From the NCBI GenBank assembly GCA_019925795.1, contig CM034307.1:40077201-40141200 (forward strand): DNA of 64,000 nucleotides, read 5' to 3'. Made by a program: the position numbers and the translations under genes. The DNA is from Dendrobium chrysotoxum. Taxonomy: Eukaryota > Streptophyta > Magnoliopsida > Asparagales > Orchidaceae. Within the stretch, counting starts at the first letter, position 1, and each line of letters begins with the position of its first letter. The notes beneath the pieces are model-generated. The model did no database searches and had not been told where the DNA came from. It was given only the letters and a program-made list of their open reading frames with translations. Below, in pieces: positions 45,324 through 55,516 of this stretch.

Positions 45324-48300
45324 CAGTCGGGAATTCCTGCAAGGTATTCGCGAGTTAAGAAATCAGGCAAAGAATTATCTTTACCTTTGATGAATTCAAT
45401 AGAGAAATCAAAAATAGCTAGTTGAGCTTGCCAAGTCGCAAAGATTTGTTTAGATGCTAGATTTTTAACATCCTTTTCTAAAATATATTTTGCAGAAGAA
45501 CAATCAATACGCAATAAAAAATGTGTGTTGAGAAGATCATCTTGAAATTTAGTAATAGATTTAACGATGGCCAACATTTCTTTTTTTATAGTTGGATATT
45601 TCATTTGAGTAGGATTCCAAAATCCTGAGACAAAATGAACTAATTCTTCCTTTTGAGAAGAGGGGTTTTTTTGTTTCAGAATCCCGCCAAATCCTATATG
45701 CGAAGCATCGGTTTCGACTATTTTGGAAAATGAGGGATTTGTGAGATTTAAGCAGGGTAAGTTTTTAACATGTTGTTTAATGATCTACACTGCTTTAGTA
45801 CACGTGTCATCCCAAGGAGATGCATTTTTGCGAAGTCGTTTATATAAAGGAGCGGCATCGCTGGCTAGATTTTTATAAAAGTCTGCCACGTAGTTTAGAG
45901 CTCCTAAGAAGCGTTGTAATTGCTGTTTATCTAATATTTTATCGGGAAATTTTTCTGCAAAGGCAATACTTCGCTGAATGGGTGTAATAGTGTCATTTTG
46001 GATAGTATGACCTAGAAATCAGATTTCTTGTTGAAAGAGTTTTATTTTGGGTTCGGAGAGAACTAAGCCGTTTTGGATAACGAGCCATTTAAATGTTTTT
46101 AAATGTCGAAAATGTTCATCTATTGTTTTGGAAAATATCAAAACATCATCAATATAAACAAGAATATATTTTTCGTAAGGATTAAAAATGTCATTCATAA
46201 TATGTTGAAATTCAGATGGGGCATTTTTTAATCCAAAAGGCATAACGTTCCATTCGTATTGGCCAAAAGGAACCGTGAAGGCCGTTTTATAACGATCTTC
46301 TTCTTTGATCTGGATCTGCCAATATCCAGACTTTAAATCAAATTTAGAAAAAATATTAGCTTGGGCTAAGCGATTTAGAAGATCTCGTTTGTTAGGAATA
46401 GGATATCGTATCCATTTCAGAACATGGTTAAGGGGCTTGTAATTAATTACAAGTCGGGGTTTACCTCTTTCTTTTTCGGCTGCATTCATTACATAAAAGG
46501 CAGTGCAGCTCCATGGAGAGCTTGACTGGCTAATGATTTTCTTTTGGAGTAAATCATCTATTTCTTTATAACAAAGTGCGAGATATTCTTTATTCATTTG
46601 CGAGGGCCGAGACTTGGTTGGAATATCGATTTCATCAAAACCGTCAACGTAAGGAAGGCTTACACAATGAATTTTACGATTCCAAAAGCTTATGGGATTT
46701 TCACCACATACTTGTTGTTTTAGTTCTAACTCGAATTTTGAAATTTTATCTTGAATCGTTTTGCTTTGGAGCTTTTGGGTAAGCTCTGTAGTTAAAATTT
46801 CTTTGGTTAAGAAATTTATATGGATTTGTTTTCCTTTGCATTTATTCATCTCATTTAAGATGATTTCTCTAGGATCAGTGATGAAATTGAATTTAATTGG
46901 TGGATTGTGACAATAAGAGGTAATACCCTTTTGGTCAGTTGCAATAGGCATGATACTATGTAGGAAAGGAGTTCCTAGGATAATATGCTGGGATAAATTT
47001 TTTACTAATAGAAAAGGGGTTTTAATACAGTAGTCATCTTGATATACCGCTGCTTGAGATAATTTATAACGAATTTCCATTGAGTTACCACTAGCTGAAG
47101 TCAGCTTTTGAGTGGTTTTTTCAAAATATTTAGAAGGGACTATGCCTTCCTGAAGGCAGTTCATATCAGCTCCACTATCAACTAATGCGGTAAGATGTGG
47201 AAGTACATAAGAAGGACCTATAACTAAGGTGATAGAAATGTACCATTTGTGGATAATGGCTTTCTGTAGGGAGTTGATGAGAGTAGTTGTAGTAGCGACC
47301 TGGGGTTCAATCTCAGCAGGTTCGAGATCAGGTTGTTCTAAAATTTGATCTAACTCAATCTGAGTAACTCTGTTGGCAAGTTGATGTTGTTCTAATTTTA
47401 AAGCTTGAAATTCAAGCTTTAAGCTTTTAAGTTCAGATTTTAACTCGTGGAGAGAAGTCGGGGTGATTTCGCGCTCACTTTCCTTGAGTTTAAATTTATC
47501 TAAGACTTCTTTCATTGAATAGTTAGGGAACTTATACGTTCGTTGTAAAGGAGTCTCGTCTGAAGTACCTAATAATTTTATGATTTGATCTCTGGTTTTA
47601 GGATCTTGAACTTCTCCAAGAAGTTGAATCATTTGAGTTTTTTGTTCATCTGTTAGAACAAATAAACCTGATTTTTCTACTATAGATTTATAGTAATCAC
47701 TGCTATTGCAGTTAGTACAGCAAGGAGAGTCACTAGACTCGGTATCTGACTCGTCGATCTCAGCAATAGATTCTGAGTCGGAGGCTGTGTCGTTATCAGA
47801 ACGTAGTAATATGTGGATTAATAAATCTTTTGTTTCACTGTCGAGTTTTAACTCATTAATTTTCCTTTTCATTGGACATTTATTTGAATAATGCCCAGTT
47901 CTGCCACATTTAAAGCATTTTATTTGTTTGTCAGACTGCTGAGGTTTGTCTTTGTCACGATTGTGTTTAGAAAAACCTTTAGGTTTAAATTTTCTTTTAT
48001 GATGTTTATCTTTGAACGATTTTTCGTGATGGAATTGAGTTTTCTGCTTAGCAGAGTGTTTTTCCCTTTTCGTTAAGGGACCAGGACATGCGAATTATTC
48101 GCAAAACGCTCCTAATTGTTTTCGATCTGAAATGCGTTCTTTTTTCAATTGTTGATTCATACGAATGTCATTGCAGAGGGTAATACCTACTTTAATGCAT
48201 TCACTTATTATACGTCCATACGTATAAAGTTCAAACTGCAATTGACCATTTGCATTTCTTAATTTTTCTTTAACTTTTGTAGCAAATGTGGCAGGTAGAC

Positions 48301-49549
48301 CTTCTAAGAATTTTTCTTTCCAGTAGTTAGAACTGGCATCCGAAAGATTCATAACTCTGGTCATAAAAACATCTTTGTACCATCTAAAATGAGATAATGA
48401 TGGACATTTAAGTTTTTGTAATAAAGAACGCATCTGTTCTCTATTATCTGTCATATATCCTAAGAAATGTTCTAGGATATTATGAATAAGCGTATATACC
48501 GCTTCATCGTTTGGTTTTTCTGAATCTAAAAGACTTTTTTCACTTTGTAAATCATTTTTCTCGGCTTGGCTAAGATAATTATCCCACCAGCCTTTCAGAA
48601 TACCAGTAAATCCATTGATGATAATCTGGACCACTTCCCAGGGGTGATGCCCTTTGCTTTGAGCGACCGCCGAGTAAATAAGCATTCTATGTACAGTTTT
48701 ATGAATTTGATAGTCTGATAGACCGTCAAAATTCCATTCATAAAGTTGTTTCGGGTCATAAGAGATTTGTTCATTTAGATCTTCTTCATATAAGAGATCT
48801 GAGGGGGTTGGACGTTGGTAGTAATATTTACCCATTGATTTCTTGGGATATTTAAGTTTGTTAATGTTTAAGGGAGGCTCACTTCCTAGTTGCCTAAATT
48901 GTTCTTCTAGGTTTGTAATATCAAGATTACTGTCGGAGTCAGATTGAGTTTCTGAGGTGGAACTATCTTCTCCGTTGAGTGCAGTAATCTTTTTAGATTT
49001 AATTTGCTTAATTACTTCTGAGATTTGTAAATCTTCATCCAAATTCATTTTGATTGGAGGTGGCAGTTTTACTGCTGGTTTAGTTACAACCATTTTAGAG
49101 ACTGAAGATGAAGCCTCTTGGCTTTGTTTTTGATCAACTTTTGTTTTTAAGTGATCTAGTTTTTGATCTATACTTTCTAAATGAGAAGTAATAAGTTGTA
49201 ATGTATTGTTGGTATAATTGAGTTGTTTGATTAGTATACCAAATTCTCTGATGGCTTGTGGATCAGAGGATATAGTACTAAATGGAGCCATGATAATGTC
49301 TGGCTTAGGAGTTGGGTCTTTCAACATTTTGATATTGTTTGTTATTTGATTAACAAACCAGTTAGCAAAAGGAATAGTAGCTTTTCCCCTTTTATTTAAC
49401 GTTTCGAGATCAAGAAAATATTGATCTGAATATGTAATACGTTCGTCTTCCGAAAATGTCTTTCGATACCAAAGTCTAAATGGTTCGTATTTTGGAAGCA
49501 TATAATGACGGATAACCGTCTCTCTTAATTCGGAATCTAATCCGTACAT
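45323..49549 (-). pseudogene. Unit E polyprotein, three nonsense codons
   Basis: The full 1409-codon length shows the domain order best by position. A coiled-coil-like segment lies around residues 110-150, the capsid core at about 270-500, and a lysine-rich stretch at 505-540. The zinc knuckle CX2CX4HX4C is at about 545-558 and the protease DSGA at about 791. RT YIDD is at about 1132-1135 and RNase H ETDAS at about 1279-1283. Stops lie at 48095-48097 (CAA to TAA, after residue 484), 46019-46021 (CGA to TGA, after residue 1176) and 45785-45787 (CAG to TAG, after residue 1254). The zinc knuckle reads CGRTGH here instead of CGKTGH. Confidence 0.95.
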
Positions 49550-50571
49550 TAAAACTGCATTTCAGAGGGAGTAGGGGAACGAAAATCTTGACTTCCCCTT
49601 ATAGGATGTAAGATCATATTTCTGTTAAGCACAAGGCCTGGACTAGCAGATATTTCAGAATCATCCGATTTTGATGTTCTGATTTCTTCTCCTGAGGTAG
49701 AGGGTATAGAAATTCGCGGGAGGTGAATGGATCGCCGAGGATTGAACCGAACTTCTACATCGCCGTCGGACGTTTGAATGATTTGTTCAATGTCCTGATT
49801 TAGAGTGGGTTGCGGGGTTATAACTTGTGGTAAAGTCCATTGCTCGGGGAATGTGATTTCATTCCATCTAATGACTCTATTGGTCGCTATGTTGGATGCT
49901 AACAGATTGGTTTCAATTAGGGTTGTTCGACTGTTAGGTTGAACCATTTTTTTCACCTTGGGACTTAAGGTATTCATGATTTTGAAGTGGATCCTATAGA
50001 CTAGAGCTATGGTTTCGGATCCTGGAAGGAAATTATATCCATGAAGCTGTAGATGGAGTTTTAGAGCTTCGAAGAGATTAACGTCACTGAGTGAGAGACT
50101 CAGATTTGGAAAAGTGTTAAAATAAACGGGGCCATGACATAGGCTAGTTTCCATAACCCCCATTAGGGATTGTGCCCAGTTGAGGCATCGACCATCTCTA
50201 AGACAAGTGAGGATAGAGGCATTTAGTCCACGAAGTGTAAGTGGTTTAAAGGCGATCTGTATGAGACCTATGTGTATATATTTGTAGTCTTGCATATAAG
50301 ACCTAAGGTCATCATAGCAAAGTAAAGGGATAGTTTTTTCTATGGAATCAATCGTTATAGATTGCTCTACCATTTTTATGGTAGATTTACCTTTGAAATC
50401 AAAGGTTCCGATTTGGTAGATTAATGTTTTATCTACCTTTGGTAAAGACCATTGGTTGAGATCCTCTTCATTTAGAGGATATTCGATTAATTCAGCGTTT
50501 TTAATATCTCGGAAAGAGGGTACATGCCCCTTTTGGAGAATGGACGAAGGATTCGTCGAAGAAGAAGCCAT
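49549..50571 (-). CDS. Unit E movement protein, intact 340 aa
   Basis: Open from MASSSTNP to a TAA that shares its last A with the polyprotein ATG. The core has the caulimovirus 30K signature: YKYIHIGLIQIAFKPL, a CLRDGRC segment, and SLCHGPVYFNTFPNLSLSL. The C-terminal ~100 residues are low-complexity and Ser/Pro-rich. Haplotype 1 markers are GPVYF and NMILHP. IKMVEQS replaces IKTVEQS. It differs from the intact unit C copy at only a few residues. Confidence 0.93.
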   Translation of the reverse strand: MASSSTNPSSILQKGHVPSFRDIKNAELIEYPLNEEDLNQWSLPKVDKTLIYQIGTFDFKGKSTIKMVEQSITIDSIEKTIPLLCYDDLRSYMQDYKYIHIGLIQIAFKPLTLRGLNASILTCLRDGRCLNWAQSLMGVMETSLCHGPVYFNTFPNLSLSLSDVNLFEALKLHLQLHGYNFLPGSETIALVYRIHFKIMNTLSPKVKKMVQPNSRTTLIETNLLASNIATNRVIRWNEITFPEQWTLPQVITPQPTLNQDIEQIIQTSDGDVEVRFNPRRSIHLPRISIPSTSGEEIRTSKSDDSEISASPGLVLNRNMILHPIRGSQDFRSPTPSEMQF

Positions 50572-51134
50572 AACAAAAATTCTGGTGTTAAGACTGTTTT
50601 GTTCACGATTTTGTAAAGGAGACGTAAGCTTATAACGATAAGATAACTGAATAAAGCTACAGATGTTCTCTATCTAATCCCTCGAAGTATCCCGGACTAA
50701 CTACCCAAATCGCAACGGGGTTTACTGCCAAACTTCAGTAGATTAAAATAGATGCATAAGAGCTGCAAACAGTTATAATAAAGCTAAATCAAAAGTTCTG
50801 AGATAAACTGCAGTTAAGTACGTGGCGTTGTACGGTCTCCATGGCACAAATGGATGACTCCATTTTTAATGGCGCCGTTAGGACACTTAGCCCCCCAGGA
50901 GAGAGTTTCCAGCCCATATACTATAACGAGTTTAGACAAAGACATGATGATGGGTATACATCCCCCCCAAAAAAAAGAGAACAAAGCAGACTGAACAACC
51001 AGAGAGGATTACTCCTCCATGGCTCTGATACCAAATTGCGGAAATATAATAAAATAAAACAACAGACTAAGAACGAACAACTGAAAAGATTTATTTACCC
51101 AAATCGGAGCCAAAGCAACTGGATATTTTTATTG

Positions 51135-51166
<32 letters not shown>

Positions 51167-51343
51167 TTACAAGTGATGCTCCTTAAGGCTGGCAAACCCA
51201 AACATATATAGCCTCAGAAGACTTACAAACTAAGCAAACATAGGAAACATAGGAAACATAAGATTCCCTACAATAATAATTGGAGACTAGTGGCCAATTA
51301 TGAGTGGGAATACAGCGTAAAAGATGCTCTACTAGAGCTGGCT
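50572..51343 (-). promoter_or_regulatory. E/F intergenic region: promoter and type I leader
   Basis: Sense order: TATA box 51210-51204, CT tract of about 13 units, AATAAA at 51128-51133 and 51090-51095, A/T-rich type I segment, primer site 51033-51017, then a leader of about 445 nt to the movement-protein ATG. The leader contains short upstream ORFs: M-E-E-stop at 51020-51009 starting inside the primer site, and a nine-codon ORF starting MYTHHH. Upstream ORFs in a long leader are usual in this family and are linked to ribosome shunting (family knowledge). Confidence 0.8.
51017..51033 (-). other. Primer-binding site, unit E
   Basis: TGGTATCAGAGCCATGG on the minus strand, adjoining the type I leader. 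No primer site exists for unit F, which is truncated before that point. Confidence 0.92.
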
Positions 51344-52699
51344 TTACAAAAAGTCGTCCTGATCTTCGGTTAGTGGTGCCTTTCCAGGACGATGGCTGGG
51401 TCCAGGTTCCTGTGTCTTTGTGCTCTGGTGGTCCCATGTGTCGGGCGTGGTTTCATCTGACTGTTGAGAAATTAAATCTTCGTCCTCTGGAAATAACTGA
51501 AGCATTTGATCCAAATATGCCTTTTGAAGTCGGGCTTTGATCTGGTCGGTAGACTCGTGAGGATACCTTTGTTTCAATTGCTTCTGCAGTTTGCCTAATG
51601 AAAACTCTGCTGGAGAGGGTTGTCTTAGATTTTTGACAATGTTATTTTGAATAACTTTGTCTATTTGTTTTTTCTTGTCTGCAATGATAATAGCAGACCA
51701 CCATTTAACGGAGAAGTTTCTCATTAAACATTTAAGATTTAAAGTGTCTCGATTAATTTCGGTGCTCCAGGTCCATATCCATGGTATCTGGGCTTGTGCA
51801 AAAAAATAAAATTCACTCATGCCATCTATGAAATCATCTGTTTTGATGGCTTGGAGATGGGAGGAAGATTCAACCCATTGGTTGTAACTGATCTGAAGCT
51901 CAGCTGGCAGGATAGTGATGGTGGCTCCTTTGGCTTCCCACCATTTATAGAACCAATATGGAGTAGGTTGATCTAATAGGTCTGGATTAAGGATAAACAT
52001 CCAGGAGTGTGAATGCGAAGGATTTAATATATAGAAGGCTTTATGCATGGCTTGTACGTAAGTCCAATAGTTGAACGAGCAGGACCTAGTCGTTCCATCT
52101 GCATTTTGCAGCTCACACCTTTGAATTTGGAAGGGGGTTATTCCCCAATCCTTTGGATGAATAACACGAAGGATATTAGCACGGCTATAGGTAAACTCGC
52201 GTTTGGCATCGTAATGATGCTTAATATCTATGCATTGGAGATATAAAAGGATGGCTTCATAAGCAGTTCTATCATATGTAGAATCTTGGAGAAACGGATT
52301 TTGGTTTAGGTATTTATGAAATAAAGACCAGGCCGATGTGGTCTCATAATCTTCGGGATTAAGATCCAACAGATGTTCAACTCCGGTTTTGAGAATAGGT
52401 TCAAACATATCTGAAGTTTGAGTGTTTACTTGAAGTTCGATGGCTGATTGCATCGTTTCATGAGTTTCAGTTTTGATTTGGGCTGAACTCGAGTCCTCTT
52501 GGGAACCGTAGAGGTAAGTTTTAAGTGGGATTAACTTAGGAAGAGGAGGGAATTCTCCTCGGCCATAGCCTGACGGGCCTCGTCCTTGTTGGCCTCTGCC
52601 TCGGCCACGATAGTTGCCACGTGATGGTGGCCAACCTCGACCGCGTTGCGGTGTTGTGCTGGCGCGCCCTTTAGGGGTGCGCCACCCCTCCGGATCCAT
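51344..52699 (-). CDS. Unit F ORF3, intact 451-aa RG-rich protein
   Basis: Open throughout. It carries the majority residue at each position where A, B, C, D or E deviates, apart from ELQVNTQ, which it shares with B, C and E. It follows a truncated polyprotein, so in its present position it has no complete viral leader upstream. Expression would depend on read-in from the right. Confidence 0.88.
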   Translation of the reverse strand: MDPEGWRTPKGRASTTPQRGRGWPPSRGNYRGRGRGQQGRGPSGYGRGEFPPLPKLIPLKTYLYGSQEDSSSAQIKTETHETMQSAIELQVNTQTSDMFEPILKTGVEHLLDLNPEDYETTSAWSLFHKYLNQNPFLQDSTYDRTAYEAILLYLQCIDIKHHYDAKREFTYSRANILRVIHPKDWGITPFQIQRCELQNADGTTRSCSFNYWTYVQAMHKAFYILNPSHSHSWMFILNPDLLDQPTPYWFYKWWEAKGATITILPAELQISYNQWVESSSHLQAIKTDDFIDGMSEFYFFAQAQIPWIWTWSTEINRDTLNLKCLMRNFSVKWWSAIIIADKKKQIDKVIQNNIVKNLRQPSPAEFSLGKLQKQLKQRYPHESTDQIKARLQKAYLDQMLQLFPEDEDLISQQSDETTPDTWDHQSTKTQEPGPSHRPGKAPLTEDQDDFL

Positions 52700-55329
52700 C
52701 AGTCGGGAATTCCTGCAAGGTATTCGCGAGTTAAGAAATCAGGCAAAGAATTATCTTTACCTTTGATGAATTCAATAGAGAAATCAAAAATAGCTAGTTG
52801 AGCTTGCCAAGTCGCAAAGATTTGTTTAGATGCTAGATTTTTAACATCCTTTTCTAAAATATATTTTGCAGAAGAACAATCAATACGCAATAAAAAATGT
52901 GTGTTGAGAAGATCATCTTGAAATTTAGTAATAGATTTAACGATGGCCAACATTTCTTTTTTTATAGTTGGATATTTCATTTGAGTAGGATTCCAAAATC
53001 CTGAGACAAAATGAACTAATTCTTCCTTTTGAGAAGAGGGGTTTTTTTGTTTCAGAATCCCGCCAAATCCTATATGCGAAGCATCGGTTTCGACTATTTT
53101 GGAAAATGAGGGATTTGCGAGATTTAAGCAGGGTAAGTTTTTAACATGTTGTTTAATGATCTGCACTGCTTTAGTACACGTGTCATCCCAAGGAGATGCA
53201 TTTTTGCGAAGTCGTTTATATAAAGGAGCGGCATCGCTGGCTAGATTTTTATAAAAGTCTGCCACGTAGTTTAGAGCTCCTAAGAAGCGTTGTAATTGCT
53301 GTTTATCTAATATTTTATCGGGAAATTTTTCTGCAAAGGCAATACTTCGCTGAATGGGTGTAATAGTGTCATTTTGGATAGTATGACCTAGAAATCAGAT
53401 TTCTTGTTGAAAGAGTTTTATTTTGGGTTCGGAGAGAACTAAGCCGTTTTGGATAACGAGCCATTTAAATGTTTTTAAATGTCAAAAATGTTCATCTATT
53501 GTTTTGGAAAATATCAAAACATCATCAATATAAACAAGAATATATTTTTCGTAAGGATTAAAAATGTCATTCATAATATGTTGAAATTCAGATGGGGCAT
53601 TTTTTAATCCAAAAGGCATAACGTTCCATTCGTATTGGCCAAAAGGAACCGTGAAGGCCGTTTTATAACGATCTTCTTCTTTGATCTGGATCTGCCAATA
53701 TCCAGACTTTAAATCAAATTTAGAAAAAATATTAGCTTGGGCTAAGCGATTTAGAAGATCTCGTTTGTTAGGAATAGGATATCGTATCCATTTCAGAACA
53801 TGGTTAAGGGGCTTGTAATTAATTACAAGTCGGGGTTTACCTCTTTCTTTTTCGGCTGCATTCATTACATAAAAGGCAGTGCAGCTCCATGGAGAGCTTG
53901 ACTGGCTAATGATTTTCTTTTGGAGTAAATCATCTATTTCTTTATAACAAAGTGCGAGATATTCTTTATTCATTTGCGAGGGCCGAGACTTGGTTGGAAT
54001 ATCGATTTCATCAAAACCGTCAACGTAAGGAAGGCTTACACAATGAATTTTACGATTCCAAAAGCTTATGGGATTTTCACCACATACTTGTTGTTTTAGT
54101 TCTAACTCGAATTTTGAAATTTTATCTTGAATCGTTTTGCTTTGGAGCTTTTGGGTAAGCTCTGTAGTTAAAATTTCTTTGGTTAAGAAATTTATATGGA
54201 TTTGTTTTCCTTTGCATTTATTCATCTCATTTAAGATGATTTCTCTAGGATCAGTGATGAAATTGAATTTAATTGGTGGATTGTGACAATAAGAGGTAAT
54301 ACCCTTTTGGTCAGTTGCAATAGGCATGATACTATGTAGGAAAGGAGTTCCTAGGATAATATGCTGGGATAAATTTTTTACTAATAGAAAAGGGGTTTTA
54401 ATACAGTAGTCATCTTGACATACCGCTGCTTGAGATAATTTATAACGAATTTCCATTGAGTTACCACTAGCTGAAGTCAGCTTTTGAGTGGTTTTTTCAA
54501 AATATTTAGAAGGGACTATGCCTTCCTGAAGGCAGTTCATATCAGCTCCACTATCAACTAATGCGGTAAGATGTGGAAGTACATAAGAAGGACCTATAAC
54601 TAAGGTGATAGAAATGTACCATTTGTGGATAATGGCTTTCTGTAGGGAGTTGATGAGAGTAGTTGTAGTAGCGACCTGGGGTTCAATCTCAGCAGGTTCG
54701 AGATCAGGTTGTTCTAAAATTTGATCTAACTCAATCTGAGTAACTCTGTTGGCAAGTTGATGTTGTTCTAATTTTAAAGCTTGAAATTCAAGCTTTAAGC
54801 TTTTAAGTTCAGATTTTAACTCGTGGAGAGAAGTCGGGGTGATTTCGCGCTCACTTTCCTTGAGTTTAAATTTATCTAAGACTTCTTTCATTGAATAGTT
54901 AGGGAACTTATACGTTCGTTGTAAAGGAGTCTCGTCTGAAGTACCTAATAATTTTATGATTTGATCTCTGGTTTTAGGATCTTGAACTTCTCCAAGAAGT
55001 TGAATCATTTGAGTTTTTTGTTCATCTGTTAGAACAAATAAACCTGATTTTTCTACTATAGATTTATAGTAATCACTGCTATTGCAGTTAGTACAGCAAG
55101 GAGAGTCACTAGACTCGGTATCTGACTCGTCGATCTCAGCAATAGATTCTGAGTCGGAGGCTGTGTCGTTATCAGAACGTAGTAATATGTGGATTAATAA
55201 ATCTTTTGTTTCACTGTCGAGTTTTAACTCATTAATTTTCCTTTTCATTGGACATTTATTTGAATAATGCCCAGTTTTGCCACATTTAAAGCATTTTATT
55301 TGTTTGTCAGACTGCTGAGGTTTGTCTTT
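52699..55329 (-). pseudogene. Unit F polyprotein, truncated, two nonsense codons
   Basis: Only codons from about 533 onward are present. The sequence breaks at 55329, just before the zinc knuckle, in DKPQQSD. CGA-to-TGA changes occur at 53482-53484 (just after KTIDEHF in the RT) and at 53395-53397; the latter is shared with unit E at 46019. The movement protein, leader and N-terminal capsid of this unit are absent. An apparent ATG at 55347 lies in rearranged filler DNA and is not a viral start. Confidence 0.94.
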
Positions 55330-55516
55330 TAGATTCAGAAAAACCAAACGATGAAGCGGTATATACGCTTATTCATAATATCCTAGAACATTTCTTAGGA
55401 TATATGACAGATAATAGAGAACAGATGCGTTCTTTATTCCTAACGGCGCCATTAAAATACCAACAATACATTACAACTTATTACTTCTCATTTAACTCGT
55501 GGAGAGAAGTCGGGGT
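55324..55516. other. Right array junction: filler DNA of four viral scraps
   Basis: Four pieces follow one another. 55324-55438 is an inverted capsid-coding piece (sense on the plus strand), joined through GTCTTT shared by both partners. 55438-55457 is an inverted leader piece (TCCTAACGGCGCC). 55457-55494 is an inverted piece from the N-terminal polyprotein coiled-coil region. 55491-55516 is a direct piece (CTCGTGGAGAGAAGTCGGGG) from the linker before the protease. The join to host is in a T run. Overlapping ends of 1-6 bases at the joins are typical of microhomology-mediated end joining. Confidence 0.9.

Larger units (their letters stand above)
14034..55329 (-). mobile_element. Endogenous pararetrovirus (Caulimoviridae) tandem array, 5 full + 1 partial units
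   Basis: The unit repeats head to tail with ORF3 starts at 15692, 23115, 30527, 37899, 45323 and 52699 (steps 7423, 7412, 7372, 7424, 7376 bp). Each unit carries a leader with tRNA-Met primer site, a 30K-type movement protein, a capsid-protease-RT-RNase H polyprotein without integrase, and a third RG-rich ORF. There are no LTRs. A movement protein combined with RT but no integrase is diagnostic of Caulimoviridae. The third ORF after RT recalls florendoviruses, but there the movement protein is fused to the polyprotein; here it is separate, so genus is left open. Every unit carries disabling changes. Confidence 0.96.

Noticed and set aside
14034..55329. Array as a Ty3/gypsy LTR retrotransposon cluster
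   Set aside because: RT and protease resemble gypsy, but there are no LTRs and no integrase, and a 30K-type movement protein precedes the capsid; this is Caulimoviridae.
14034..55329. Array as a pure assembly artefact of one unit
   Set aside because: Each unit carries private stops, indels and CT-tract lengths, which argues for real separate copies, although copy number still needs long reads.
55324..55347. ATG at 55347 as a true start for the unit F polyprotein
   Set aside because: The codons before DKPQQ come from inverted filler DNA, not from the viral frame.
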